The notes below the pieces were generated by a model. It saw only the letters and a program-made list of their open reading frames with translations. It did not search any database and had not been told where the DNA came from. Positions 1 through 6,039 of a stretch of DNA of 11,081 nt are shown piece after piece. The stretch is from assembly GCA_003164655.1 (NCBI GenBank), contig PLTW01000033.1:5424-16504 (forward strand), read 5' to 3'. Position numbers and translations under genes: made by a program. The stretch is from Actinomycetota bacterium (GTDB lineage Bacteria > Actinomycetota > Thermoleophilia > UBA2241). Each line of letters begins with the position of its first letter. The stretch's first letter is position 1.

Positions 1-8
1 GACAGTCG

Positions 9-1217
9 ATGACCCGCGCCATCCTGCTGATCGACATGGACGCCTTCTACGCCTCGGTGGAGCAGGCCCGCCGCCCCGAGCTGGCCGGTCTTCCCGTCAT
101 CGTCGGTGGCAGCGCCGAGAGCCGCGGGGTGGTGAGCACCGCCTCCTACGAGGCCCGTGCCTGCGGTGTGCGCACTGCCATGCCCACCGCTCAAGCCCAG
201 CGGCTCTGCCCGCGGGGCATCTTCCTGCGGGTCGACATGAAGGCCTACGTTGCGGTCAGCAAGCAGCTGCTCGAGATCTTCGGGCGCTTCACCGACTTAG
301 TCGAGCCGGTCTCGATCGATGAGGCCTTTCTCGATGTGACCGGCTCACGCCGTCTCTTCGGCGCGCCCGAGGAGATCGCCCACCAGATTCAGGAGCGGGT
401 CCGCGATGAACTGGGCCTCTCCTGTTCGATCGGCATCGGCCCCACCAGACTGCTCGCCAAGGTGGCCGCCGAGCTCAACAAGCCCGCTGGTCTTGCCACG
501 CTCCGCCATGACGATGTGCACGGTTCTCTCCGTGAACTGCCGGTACGTAAGCTCTTCGGCATCGGTCCGGTCACCGAGGAGCGCTTGCGCAGCCTCGGCC
601 TCACTACCATCGGCCGGCTCCAGGACGTTCCCGTCGAACTACTCGCCAGCGCCTTTCCCACCGGCTCCGCGGCGCTCAAGGAGCTCGCCTTCGGCGGCGG
701 CGACAGTCTCGTGCGCGCCGGTCATGCCCCGCCCAAGACAATGGGTCACGAGGTCACCTTCGCAGAAGACATAAACGACCCGGAGCTGCTGCGGGCCACC
801 CTGCTCGACCTTGCCGATCGGGCGGCCGGCGATCTGCGCCGCAAGGGCTATGCCTGCCGCACGCTGGCCCTCAAGCTGCGCGACGAGCGCTTTCACACCT
901 TCGGCGGACAGCGCACCCTGCCCGACGCGACAAGCTCCACCAAGCTCATCTACGAGACCGCCGCGGCGCTGCTTGGCGACCTCCACGCCAGCGGCTGCCG
1001 GTTGCGCCTGCTCGGCCTCACCCTCAGCGGCCTTACGGCCGAGGCTCACCAGCTCGAACTCGACGACTCCTGGCGCGAGGCCGCCTGCGACGAGGCCGTC
1101 GACCGGGTGCGGGCCAAGTATGGCGCCGGGGCGCTGCGCCGTGCCGGGGCCGACCTGGCGCCCTACCGCCGGCGATCCGACCCTCCGCGGGCAAACGAGC
1201 AGAGGTCTCAGACATGA
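9..1217 (+). CDS. dinB: DNA polymerase IV (Y-family translesion polymerase)
   Basis: This 402-residue protein is a Y-family polymerase that copies across damaged template bases with low fidelity and no proofreading. The N-terminal palm carries DMDAFYASVE (residues 9-18), with metal ligand D9 and Y14 at the steric-gate position. YEARACGVRTAMP (47-59) is the nucleotide-binding segment, and SIDEAFLDV (102-110) supplies catalytic D104 and E105. KLFGIGPVTEERL (about 181-193) is the thumb helix-hairpin-helix. The little-finger domain fills roughly 235-345. QLELDD (348-353) lies where actinobacterial Pol IV proteins carry a QLxLF-type clamp-binding motif, but lacks the terminal Phe. The length is slightly above the 351 residues of E. 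coli DinB because of a charged tail. The ATG at 9 puts D9 at the normal distance from the N-terminus. Only 8 bases precede it, so promoter, ribosome site and any LexA box lie outside the window. A short ORF follows 34 nt downstream. Confidence 0.97.
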   Translation: MTRAILLIDMDAFYASVEQARRPELAGLPVIVGGSAESRGVVSTASYEARACGVRTAMPTAQAQRLCPRGIFLRVDMKAYVAVSKQLLEIFGRFTDLVEPVSIDEAFLDVTGSRRLFGAPEEIAHQIQERVRDELGLSCSIGIGPTRLLAKVAAELNKPAGLATLRHDDVHGSLRELPVRKLFGIGPVTEERLRSLGLTTIGRLQDVPVELLASAFPTGSAALKELAFGGGDSLVRAGHAPPKTMGHEVTFAEDINDPELLRATLLDLADRAAGDLRRKGYACRTLALKLRDERFHTFGGQRTLPDATSSTKLIYETAAALLGDLHASGCRLRLLGLTLSGLTAEAHQLELDDSWREAACDEAVDRVRAKYGAGALRRAGADLAPYRRRSDPPRANEQRSQT

Positions 1218-1236
1218 CGAGGCCCAAGCGTCCGCT

Positions 1237-1241
1237 GGAGG
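1237..1241 (+). promoter_or_regulatory. Ribosome-binding site of the 70-residue ORF
   Basis: GGAGG lies 10 nt before the TTG at 1252 and 19 nt after the dinB stop codon. It is the only good Shine-Dalgarno match in this stretch, and it decides the choice of TTG 1252 over the internal ATG at 1312, which has no purine-rich sequence before it. Confidence 0.55.
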
Positions 1242-1251
1242 CAGGCTGACT

Positions 1252-1464
1252 TTGGAGCGGGTCAGCCTGGCGCGCGCCCTGCGCTGGAAACGGCGCAGTG
1301 TCTACCACCGCATGACCCAAAGCGGCGAGCTCGTGCGTGTGCGGTCGATCGAACACAAGGGTCGCCACTACTGCCTCACCCTCGAGGACGGCCGCAGCTT
1401 CCTGGTCGACAGCGACCACCTTCTCTATGCGCCGCCCAAGCAGGAGCAACTGCCGCTCTGTTAG
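1252..1464 (+). CDS. Small basic protein downstream of dinB with a C-terminal clamp-motif-like tail
   Basis: This is a 70-residue hypothetical protein with no family I can name. I chose the TTG start because GGAGG sits 10 nt upstream and the reading frame upstream of it is only the shadow of dinB. The N-terminal third is basic and probably helical (LARALRWKRRSVYHRM, residues 6-21). The middle alternates like a small beta barrel: LVRVRSIEHKGRHYCLTLED (26-45), then a FLVDSDHLLY segment. The last residues, QEQLPLC (64-70), end in Q66-L67-P68-L69-C70, close to the QL[SD]LF pentamer by which polymerases and repair proteins bind the DnaN sliding clamp. It lies 34 nt behind dinB on the same strand, so co-transcription is likely. 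A role as an accessory to lesion bypass is inference. High G/C third-position use supports coding. Alternative start: ATG 1312, giving 50 residues. Confidence 0.7.
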   Translation: MERVSLARALRWKRRSVYHRMTQSGELVRVRSIEHKGRHYCLTLEDGRSFLVDSDHLLYAPPKQEQLPLC

Positions 1465-1632
1465 CAAGTTACCGGCTCCTGTAGGCGTTGCGAAGGCCAG
1501 GTATCCGAGTGCGGATTGAAGCCGAGCGATCGCGGTGCGCGCCGGCTTCTATGCGCCACGCGCCCCCAGTGTCCTCGTCGGTCTGGCATCGGCGTCGGGG
1601 CGCCGTGCAGGAGAGAACGGAGCCACACGTGT

Positions 1633-1673
1633 CGTGGAGTGATGTGCCTAGAGGCTCGGACCAGTACTCCACG
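1633..1673. promoter_or_regulatory. Inverted repeat upstream of the MDR gene (candidate operator)
   Basis: CGTGGAGT (1633-1640) and ACTCCACG (1666-1673) are perfect 8-bp inverted arms around a 25-nt spacer. The spacer itself contains the near-palindrome GCCTAGAGGC. A weak -10-like TAGACT follows at 1677-1682, 37 nt before the ATG, so the repeat would overlap the -35 and spacer of such a promoter. The palindrome ACACGTGT (1625-1632) abuts the left arm. A repressor site is one reading and a large RNA hairpin another. No regulator gene is visible in the window. Confidence 0.4.
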
Positions 1674-1718
1674 GCGTAGACTGCTCGCGACCCTGACCAT
1701 GACGCCAGGAGAAAGACG

Positions 1719-2765
1719 ATGAGCGCCTCGGGCTATGAAGAGATCCGCTGCCAGAAGATCGTCGTGCGACACTTCGGCGGGATCGAGGTGCTCGAGGTCG
1801 CCGAGGCGAGGCTGTCGGCTCCGCCGCCGGGTCACGCCCGGCTGAAGGTGCTGGCCATCGGCGTGGGTTTCACAGATCTCATGGCGCGCGCCGGCGACTA
1901 CATCCTGCAGCGCACGGTGCCGTTCACACCTGGCTATGAGCTCGTCGGCGAAGTGGTCGACTATCGCGGCGATGGCTCGGGCCCGGATCCCGAGTGGGTG
2001 ACGCCAGGCACACGGGTCGCTGTGACTTTGCCGAAGATGGGCGCCTACAGCGGCTATGTCGTGTTGCCGTCCTGGCTTCTGGTACCGGTTCCGCACGGCC
2101 TCGACTCGCATGTCGCCGCCACGATTCCGTTGGACTATCTGACCGCGGTGAGCGTGTTGGCAAGGCACGCACGGGTCGCCGCGGGTGACACCGTGCTCAT
2201 CCAGGGCGCCGGCGGCGGCGTCGGCCAGGCATTGAGCCAGCTTGGGCGGCTGCAGGGACTACGCATGTATGGCACGGCCTCCGCAGCCGGCAGCCAGGAG
2301 CGGCTGGCAGGCAACGACGTCCGGTTCATCGACTACCGTCGGCAGGACTTCGAAGAGGTCATCCGCGAGCGCGAACCCGGCGGCATTCAGGCCGTGTTCG
2401 ACCACATCGGGGGAGCGAATCTGGGTAAGGGATACCGGCTGCTCGCTGCCGGCGGCGTGCTGGTGAGCTACGCGTTCGCGGGTCGGCCCGGCCACACGGT
2501 CGCCGACACCGTGCGGGGTGCGGCGTGGCTGAAGCTCAAAGGCCTGCTACCCGGGAAGCGCACCGCCTTGTGCATGGTGCCGAGGGAGCTGAAATCCGAT
2601 CACGCCTGGTACCGGCAGAGTCTGCGGCGACTGCTCGACATGGCAGACGACGGAGACATCCGGGCCAAAGTCGGCGCGGTGTTTGCGCTGAGCGAGGCAG
2701 CCGCGGTGCACGGCGCGCTCGAGCGCGGGGAGATCGTCGGCAAAGTCGTCCTCACCACGGGCTAG
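1719..2765 (+). CDS. Zinc-independent medium-chain dehydrogenase/reductase (quinone oxidoreductase-like)
   Basis: This 348-residue cytosolic enzyme of the MDR superfamily is expected to reduce quinones, enones or similar carbonyls with NAD(P)H. The N-terminal GroES-like domain (about 1-130) includes GVGFTDLMARAGDY (48-61), with Phe-Thr-Asp where zinc alcohol dehydrogenases place the catalytic Cys, and FTPGYELVGEV (69-79). The Rossmann fold starts with VLIQGAGGGVGQA (159-171), giving the GxGxxG loop. FDHIGG (227-232) matches the conserved VFDxxGG strand. The C-terminus ends in the family hallmark GKVVL. Both the catalytic zinc ligands and the structural four-Cys lobe are absent, placing it with quinone oxidoreductase and VAT-1-like members. 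The start is fixed by AGGAGA at 1707-1712, 6 nt before the ATG. It appears monocistronic and converges on the flavoenzyme gene. The substrate cannot be read from sequence. Confidence 0.93.
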   Translation: MSASGYEEIRCQKIVVRHFGGIEVLEVAEARLSAPPPGHARLKVLAIGVGFTDLMARAGDYILQRTVPFTPGYELVGEVVDYRGDGSGPDPEWVTPGTRVAVTLPKMGAYSGYVVLPSWLLVPVPHGLDSHVAATIPLDYLTAVSVLARHARVAAGDTVLIQGAGGGVGQALSQLGRLQGLRMYGTASAAGSQERLAGNDVRFIDYRRQDFEEVIREREPGGIQAVFDHIGGANLGKGYRLLAAGGVLVSYAFAGRPGHTVADTVRGAAWLKLKGLLPGKRTALCMVPRELKSDHAWYRQSLRRLLDMADDGDIRAKVGAVFALSEAAAVHGALERGEIVGKVVLTTG

Positions 2766-2813
2766 CCGACGACCTGATCCCCCTGCAACCGATTCGCGCG
2801 GAGGTGGCGTTCT

Positions 2814-2853
2814 TCTCGGCTGTTTTGCGACGGGCGATCAGCCGATACCGAGA
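2814..2853. other. Stem-loop candidates in the convergent gap
   Basis: The 217-nt gap between the two convergent oxidoreductase genes holds no convincing gene. It contains CGGCTG (2817-2822) paired with CAGCCG (2839-2844), and an alternative pair TCTCGG (2814-2819) with CCGAGA (2848-2853) that shares bases with the first. Either could fold in both transcripts and help end transcription. There is no T-tract on either side, so this is not a canonical intrinsic terminator. Confidence 0.3.
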
Positions 2854-2982
2854 GGAGCGCGCCGGCACCGCAGGCGTGATCCCGCCGGAAGCGCAGTACG
2901 TGCACACCTGGGATGGCGCCCAGGCCGAGGCATCCGGGCGAAGACGTCGCAGACGGCTCGCACCAGAGCGCGCGAGCGAGCG

Positions 2983-4308
2983 TCACACAAGGTAGCCGAT
3001 GTCCGAACTGCTCGTCGGATAAGCCCAGACGCTCTCCGCCACCTGATCCGCCGTGAGGCCCTGCCGCACCGCGAGTGCGAACACGTTGATGACCTCCTCG
3101 GCGTTGACGCCGAGCACGTGGGCGCCTAGCAACCTGCCAGTCGCCGTCTCGCGCATCACCTTGGCGGCCGCGTGGGTGAATCCGAGGCGCCGCGTCGTGA
3201 ACCAGTTGCTCATGTCGTGGCTCACGACCTCGACGTCGTCGCGGCTTTCGGCCTCCGCGGCGGTGATGCCTACGGCGGCGAGCGGTGGGTCGCCGAAGGC
3301 GACGCTCGCAGTCGCGCGTGGGTCGTAGTCGGCCTTCTGACCCAGGATCGTCTTGACAACGACGTCCGCCTGGCGCGAGGCCGGAGGCGTGAGGGGAGCG
3401 CCGACCGCCGCGGCATCGCCGGCCGCGAAGACGCGCCGGTTGCTGACGCTGCGCAGCTGGGCATCGACCACGACGCCGCGATCGCCCGCACGCACACCAC
3501 CAGCGGCGAGGTCGAGACGCGCGAGGTCCGGCACGCGCCCGGCGCCGTGCACGACGAGGTCGGCGGCGAGGCTCCCGGTGGGCGTCTCCACCGCGAATGC
3601 ATCACCTTGGCGGCAGACCTGGAGCGTGGGCGTGTCGAGCAAGACCTTGATGCCCAGGCTTCGATATCGCTCGACCAGCAAGGCGGCCAGATCGGGGTCG
3701 AAGCCCTTCAGAACACGCGACGAGCGCTGCAGGATGGTGACCTCGGAGCCGGCGCGACGCGCCAACGCGGCGAACTCGAACGAGATGTAGCCGCCGCCCA
3801 CGAAGACGATGCGCGGCGGCAACTCCTCGAGGTCCATGAAGCCGTCGGCGTGGAGCAGAAACTCCTCGCCGCAAATGCCCAAGGGGCGTGACATCGCGCC
3901 CGTGGCGATGGCGACTATGTCCGCCTGTAGCCGCTTGCCGTCGATGAGCAGCTTATCGGGGCCGGCGAACCTGGCTTCGCCATGCAGCAACGTGGCCCCT
4001 GCGTCCACGAGGCGAGCTTCGGTGCGCAGCGGCACGCCGTCCACGAACTCACGCTTGCGACGGATAAGGTCTCCCCACACGATGCGCGGTTCGCCCTCGA
4101 GGCCGTGACCCGCGAGCGCCTGTGCCCGGCTCACGGCTTCCGACGCGGCCAAGAGTACCTTCTTGGGGTCGCAGCCGCGCTGGGCGCAGGTGCCGCCGTA
4201 GGGCAGGCTGTCGGTCACCGCCACCTTCAGGCCGGCGGCGGCGCACTGCGCGCCGATCGACCCTCCGGCGATGCCGGTGCCGATGACGATCACGTCGTAA
4301 TCGCTCAT
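2983..4308 (-). CDS. NAD(P)/FAD-dependent disulfide oxidoreductase family protein with altered C-terminal active site
   Basis: This 441-residue flavoprotein has the glutathione reductase/dihydrolipoamide dehydrogenase fold. Numbered from the ATG, VIVIGTGIAGG (6-16) binds the FAD ADP moiety and GGTCAQRGCDPKK (38-50) holds the redox pair C41/C46. GGGYISFE (171-178) starts the NAD(P) domain. R195 and R198 after the second strand favour NADPH over NADH. VFAAGDAAA (293-301) is the second FAD motif, and a dimerisation domain follows from about 335. At the end, where glutathione reductases have the HPTxxE catalytic His-Glu, this protein reads AYPTSSSD (429-436). Tyr replaces the proton-relay His, and the acid appears as Asp one or two places off. 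Its substrate is therefore uncertain, and the names glutathione, mycothione or mercuric reductase are not justified. The ATG at 4308 is chosen over an in-frame TTG two codons earlier because GGAAGG (4316-4321) is 7 nt from the ATG and practically touches the TTG. Confidence 0.93.
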   Translation of the reverse strand: MSDYDVIVIGTGIAGGSIGAQCAAAGLKVAVTDSLPYGGTCAQRGCDPKKVLLAASEAVSRAQALAGHGLEGEPRIVWGDLIRRKREFVDGVPLRTEARLVDAGATLLHGEARFAGPDKLLIDGKRLQADIVAIATGAMSRPLGICGEEFLLHADGFMDLEELPPRIVFVGGGYISFEFAALARRAGSEVTILQRSSRVLKGFDPDLAALLVERYRSLGIKVLLDTPTLQVCRQGDAFAVETPTGSLAADLVVHGAGRVPDLARLDLAAGGVRAGDRGVVVDAQLRSVSNRRVFAAGDAAAVGAPLTPPASRQADVVVKTILGQKADYDPRATASVAFGDPPLAAVGITAAEAESRDDVEVVSHDMSNWFTTRRLGFTHAAAKVMRETATGRLLGAHVLGVNAEEVINVFALAVRQGLTADQVAESVWAYPTSSSDIGYLV

Positions 4309-4315
4309 TGGCAAA

Positions 4316-4321
4316 CCTTCC
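4316..4321 (-). promoter_or_regulatory. Ribosome-binding site deciding the flavoenzyme start
   Basis: GGAAGG on the minus strand ends 7 nt before the ATG at 4308, an ideal spacing. The competing TTG at 4314 would be only 1 nt from it, which rules that start out. Confidence 0.6.
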
Positions 4322-4338
4322 CTTCACGTTCAGACCGC

Positions 4339-4390
4339 AGAGTCTCGCAGCCTGGGGCGTCGGGCGACCCATGCCTGACGACTCTCAGGC
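4339..4390 (-). promoter_or_regulatory. Structured 5' leader of the flavoenzyme gene (possible pseudoknot)
   Basis: In minus-strand RNA, GCCTGA (4390-4385) and TCAGGC (4378-4373) form a perfect 6-bp stem around the loop GAGTCG. Five loop bases (GAGTC, 4384-4380) are complementary to GACTC at 4344-4340 further down the leader, which would close an H-type pseudoknot. A second CAGGC at 4354-4350 competes with the first for the same 5' arm. The element ends 30 nt before the ATG, close to the ribosome site. It matches no riboswitch class I can recognise. In such GC-rich DNA some complementarity is expected by chance. Confidence 0.3.
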
Positions 4391-4566
4391 CCCAAGCCCA
4401 CGGTGCCGCCCGTATTCCCGAGAGCGAAGTTCGTCACGCATGGATTGGCGGCGCGGTACCGTCGCTAGCGCGGTCGAGAGTACTGAGAATGGGGGGTGGG
4501 ATCGGAAGTGCACGAGGGGGGGCCTCGGGAGCTGAATGAGCAGCGACGCCGCGCACGTGGGACGTT

Positions 4567-6024
4567 TCAACCGTCGAACACCAGGCCGTCGAGGGGTCCG
4601 AGCAGGCGCCGCAGTCGTTTTGACACGTGAGGCAGCGAGGCGAGGCGGTGCGTCATTGTCGCGCCCGCTTCCCTGCGGGCCAGCTGCTCGTATGCGATCG
4701 GTTTCCAGCGTGAGTCGATGAGCTCCACGGGGTCGCCCTGCAGATCCTCCGTCGACATTTCGAGATGCTCCGACCAGAGCCGGATGCGGGCCGCGCGGGC
4801 CAGCGTGGCGTCGCCGGTCACAACGTTGACCTCGGTGTCGTTGAACAGCGAGTGGTCGTTGAGGTTGGCCGAGCCGACGGTGAGCCATTCGTCGTCGACG
4901 ATGCCGACCTTGGCGTGCACGTAGACGGGCGCCGACGTCACGCCGGCGCTACGCGCGTAGAGGGTGCAGGCCAGAAAGTGCTCGCCGTGTTCGTCAGCCT
5001 GAGCCAGAACGGCCAGCTGCCCCCGCGTGTCGTCCTCGCCGCTGTCGGCCCGGGAGGGCAGCAGCAAGACCAGGCGGAAGTCGGGGGAGGGTGGCCGGAG
5101 CAGCTTGTCACGCAGGGCAGCGACGATCTCCGGTGCCCAGAGGAACTGGTTCTCCAAGTAGATGAAGCGCCGAGCCGCGCGGATGGCGTTCAGATACGAC
5201 TCGAGGATGCGAAAGTTGCCGCGCCAGGCGCCGGCATAGAGGCCCTCGGGGACGGTAGAGACGATCTGCGCCTGGACGTCTCCCGCTTTTTCGGGCCACG
5301 TAACGGCCAGGGCTTCACCCGTCACCTCGCGCCAGCGCAGGGCGATGTGCGCGGCCACGTCACCCACTGCGGGGCCGCGCAACTCGCAGGCCACGTCGTG
5401 CCAGCCGTACGCGCGGCGATACGGATGGTCGCTGCCGTCGAATCGGTCCACCGCGCCGTCGGTCAGGTCGATGCCACCCACGAAGGCGATCTCGTCGTCT
5501 ACCACGATCAGCTTCTCATGATGCGTGTGCAATGGGCGCTCGTGGCTGTCCAGTGCCACCTGGACCCTGGAGCCGTCCGTCAGCTCGCGGCGTGCGGCCA
5601 TCGCGTCGAGGCGCCACGGCCGCAAGACCGGCAGTGGTGCGCCGGCCCACAGCAATACCCGCACGGGCAGGCGTTCCGCCAGCTCAGCGAGAACGTCGCG
5701 CACAACGAGACGAGACTCGGAGCGTGTGAGGGCAAACCGGGGAGTGATCTCCCAGCCGGCGATGGTGACCTGCGAGCGGGCTGCGCGAAGGGCCTCGGCG
5801 ATGCGCGGAAGTGCGGTCTCGCCGTCCACCAGCAGCTCCAACGCGTTGCCCGTCCGCGGCGGCGGAGAGCCGTCGGCCCATAGACTCGACCCGCCCGACA
5901 ACGCTCGCTCCCAGCCGAGCCGGTGCAGGCGCCGCCGGTGATGCGCCGCAACTTGCTGCTCCAGAGCGTCCCCCAGGGTGCGGTCGACCAACGACACGGC
6001 GCTGTGCAACGAATGCTTGGCCAC
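4567..6024 (-). CDS. Phospholipase D-family protein (cardiolipin synthase-like)
   Basis: This 485-residue protein has two complete HKD active-site motifs and so should carry out phosphatidyl transfer or phosphodiester hydrolysis through a phospho-histidine intermediate. Motif 1 is H169-E-K171-x4-D176, followed by FVGGID (181-186). Motif 2 is H370-A-K372-x4-D377, followed by VGSANLNDHS (383-392). NDTEVNVV (395-402) is the conserved strand behind motif 2. IYLENQFLW (288-296), preceding the second half, is typical of the eukaryotic-PLD-like and cardiolipin synthase group. No signal peptide or transmembrane segment is evident, unlike the membrane-anchored E. coli ClsA, so it probably works at the inner membrane face or on a soluble substrate. 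The start is GTG, with GGGGAG 8 nt upstream. That ribosome site abuts the TGA of the mmpL gene 15 nt before it, implying one operon and possibly coupled translation. Exact lipid substrate unknown. Confidence 0.95.
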   Translation of the reverse strand: MAKHSLHSAVSLVDRTLGDALEQQVAAHHRRRLHRLGWERALSGGSSLWADGSPPPRTGNALELLVDGETALPRIAEALRAARSQVTIAGWEITPRFALTRSESRLVVRDVLAELAERLPVRVLLWAGAPLPVLRPWRLDAMAARRELTDGSRVQVALDSHERPLHTHHEKLIVVDDEIAFVGGIDLTDGAVDRFDGSDHPYRRAYGWHDVACELRGPAVGDVAAHIALRWREVTGEALAVTWPEKAGDVQAQIVSTVPEGLYAGAWRGNFRILESYLNAIRAARRFIYLENQFLWAPEIVAALRDKLLRPPSPDFRLVLLLPSRADSGEDDTRGQLAVLAQADEHGEHFLACTLYARSAGVTSAPVYVHAKVGIVDDEWLTVGSANLNDHSLFNDTEVNVVTGDATLARAARIRLWSEHLEMSTEDLQGDPVELIDSRWKPIAYEQLARREAGATMTHRLASLPHVSKRLRRLLGPLDGLVFDG

Positions 6025-6039
6025 GGTGCAAGCTCCCCC

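Noticed and set aside
1214..1249. 11-codon ORF whose ATG overlaps the dinB TGA (ATGA)
   Set aside because: It is too short to call a gene. It may be chance, although the overlap would allow translational coupling towards the ORF at 1252.
811..1251. N-terminal extension of the 70-residue ORF inside dinB
   Set aside because: The ORF is open to 811, but this stretch is a shadow of dinB with Pro/Ser/Arg-rich composition. The GGAGG-TTG at 1252 explains the real start.
1461..2168. 235-residue minus-strand frame covering the gap before, and first part of, the MDR gene
   Set aside because: His- and Arg-rich composition without domain features, and it overlaps a clear MDR gene with a good ribosome site.
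2525..2995. 156-residue plus-strand frame across the MDR 3' end and the convergent gap
   Set aside because: The part outside MDR has biased Arg/Glu composition and no ribosome site or recognisable motif.
3172..3891. 239-residue plus-strand frame opposite the flavoenzyme
   Set aside because: Antisense shadow; charged low-complexity sequence without a family match. The opposite strand has complete FAD and NAD(P) motifs.
4765..5883. 372-residue open frame on the plus strand opposite the PLD gene
   Set aside because: It is an antisense shadow produced by the G/C codon bias of the PLD gene. It is low-complexity, has no recognisable domain, and the other strand has both HKD motifs.
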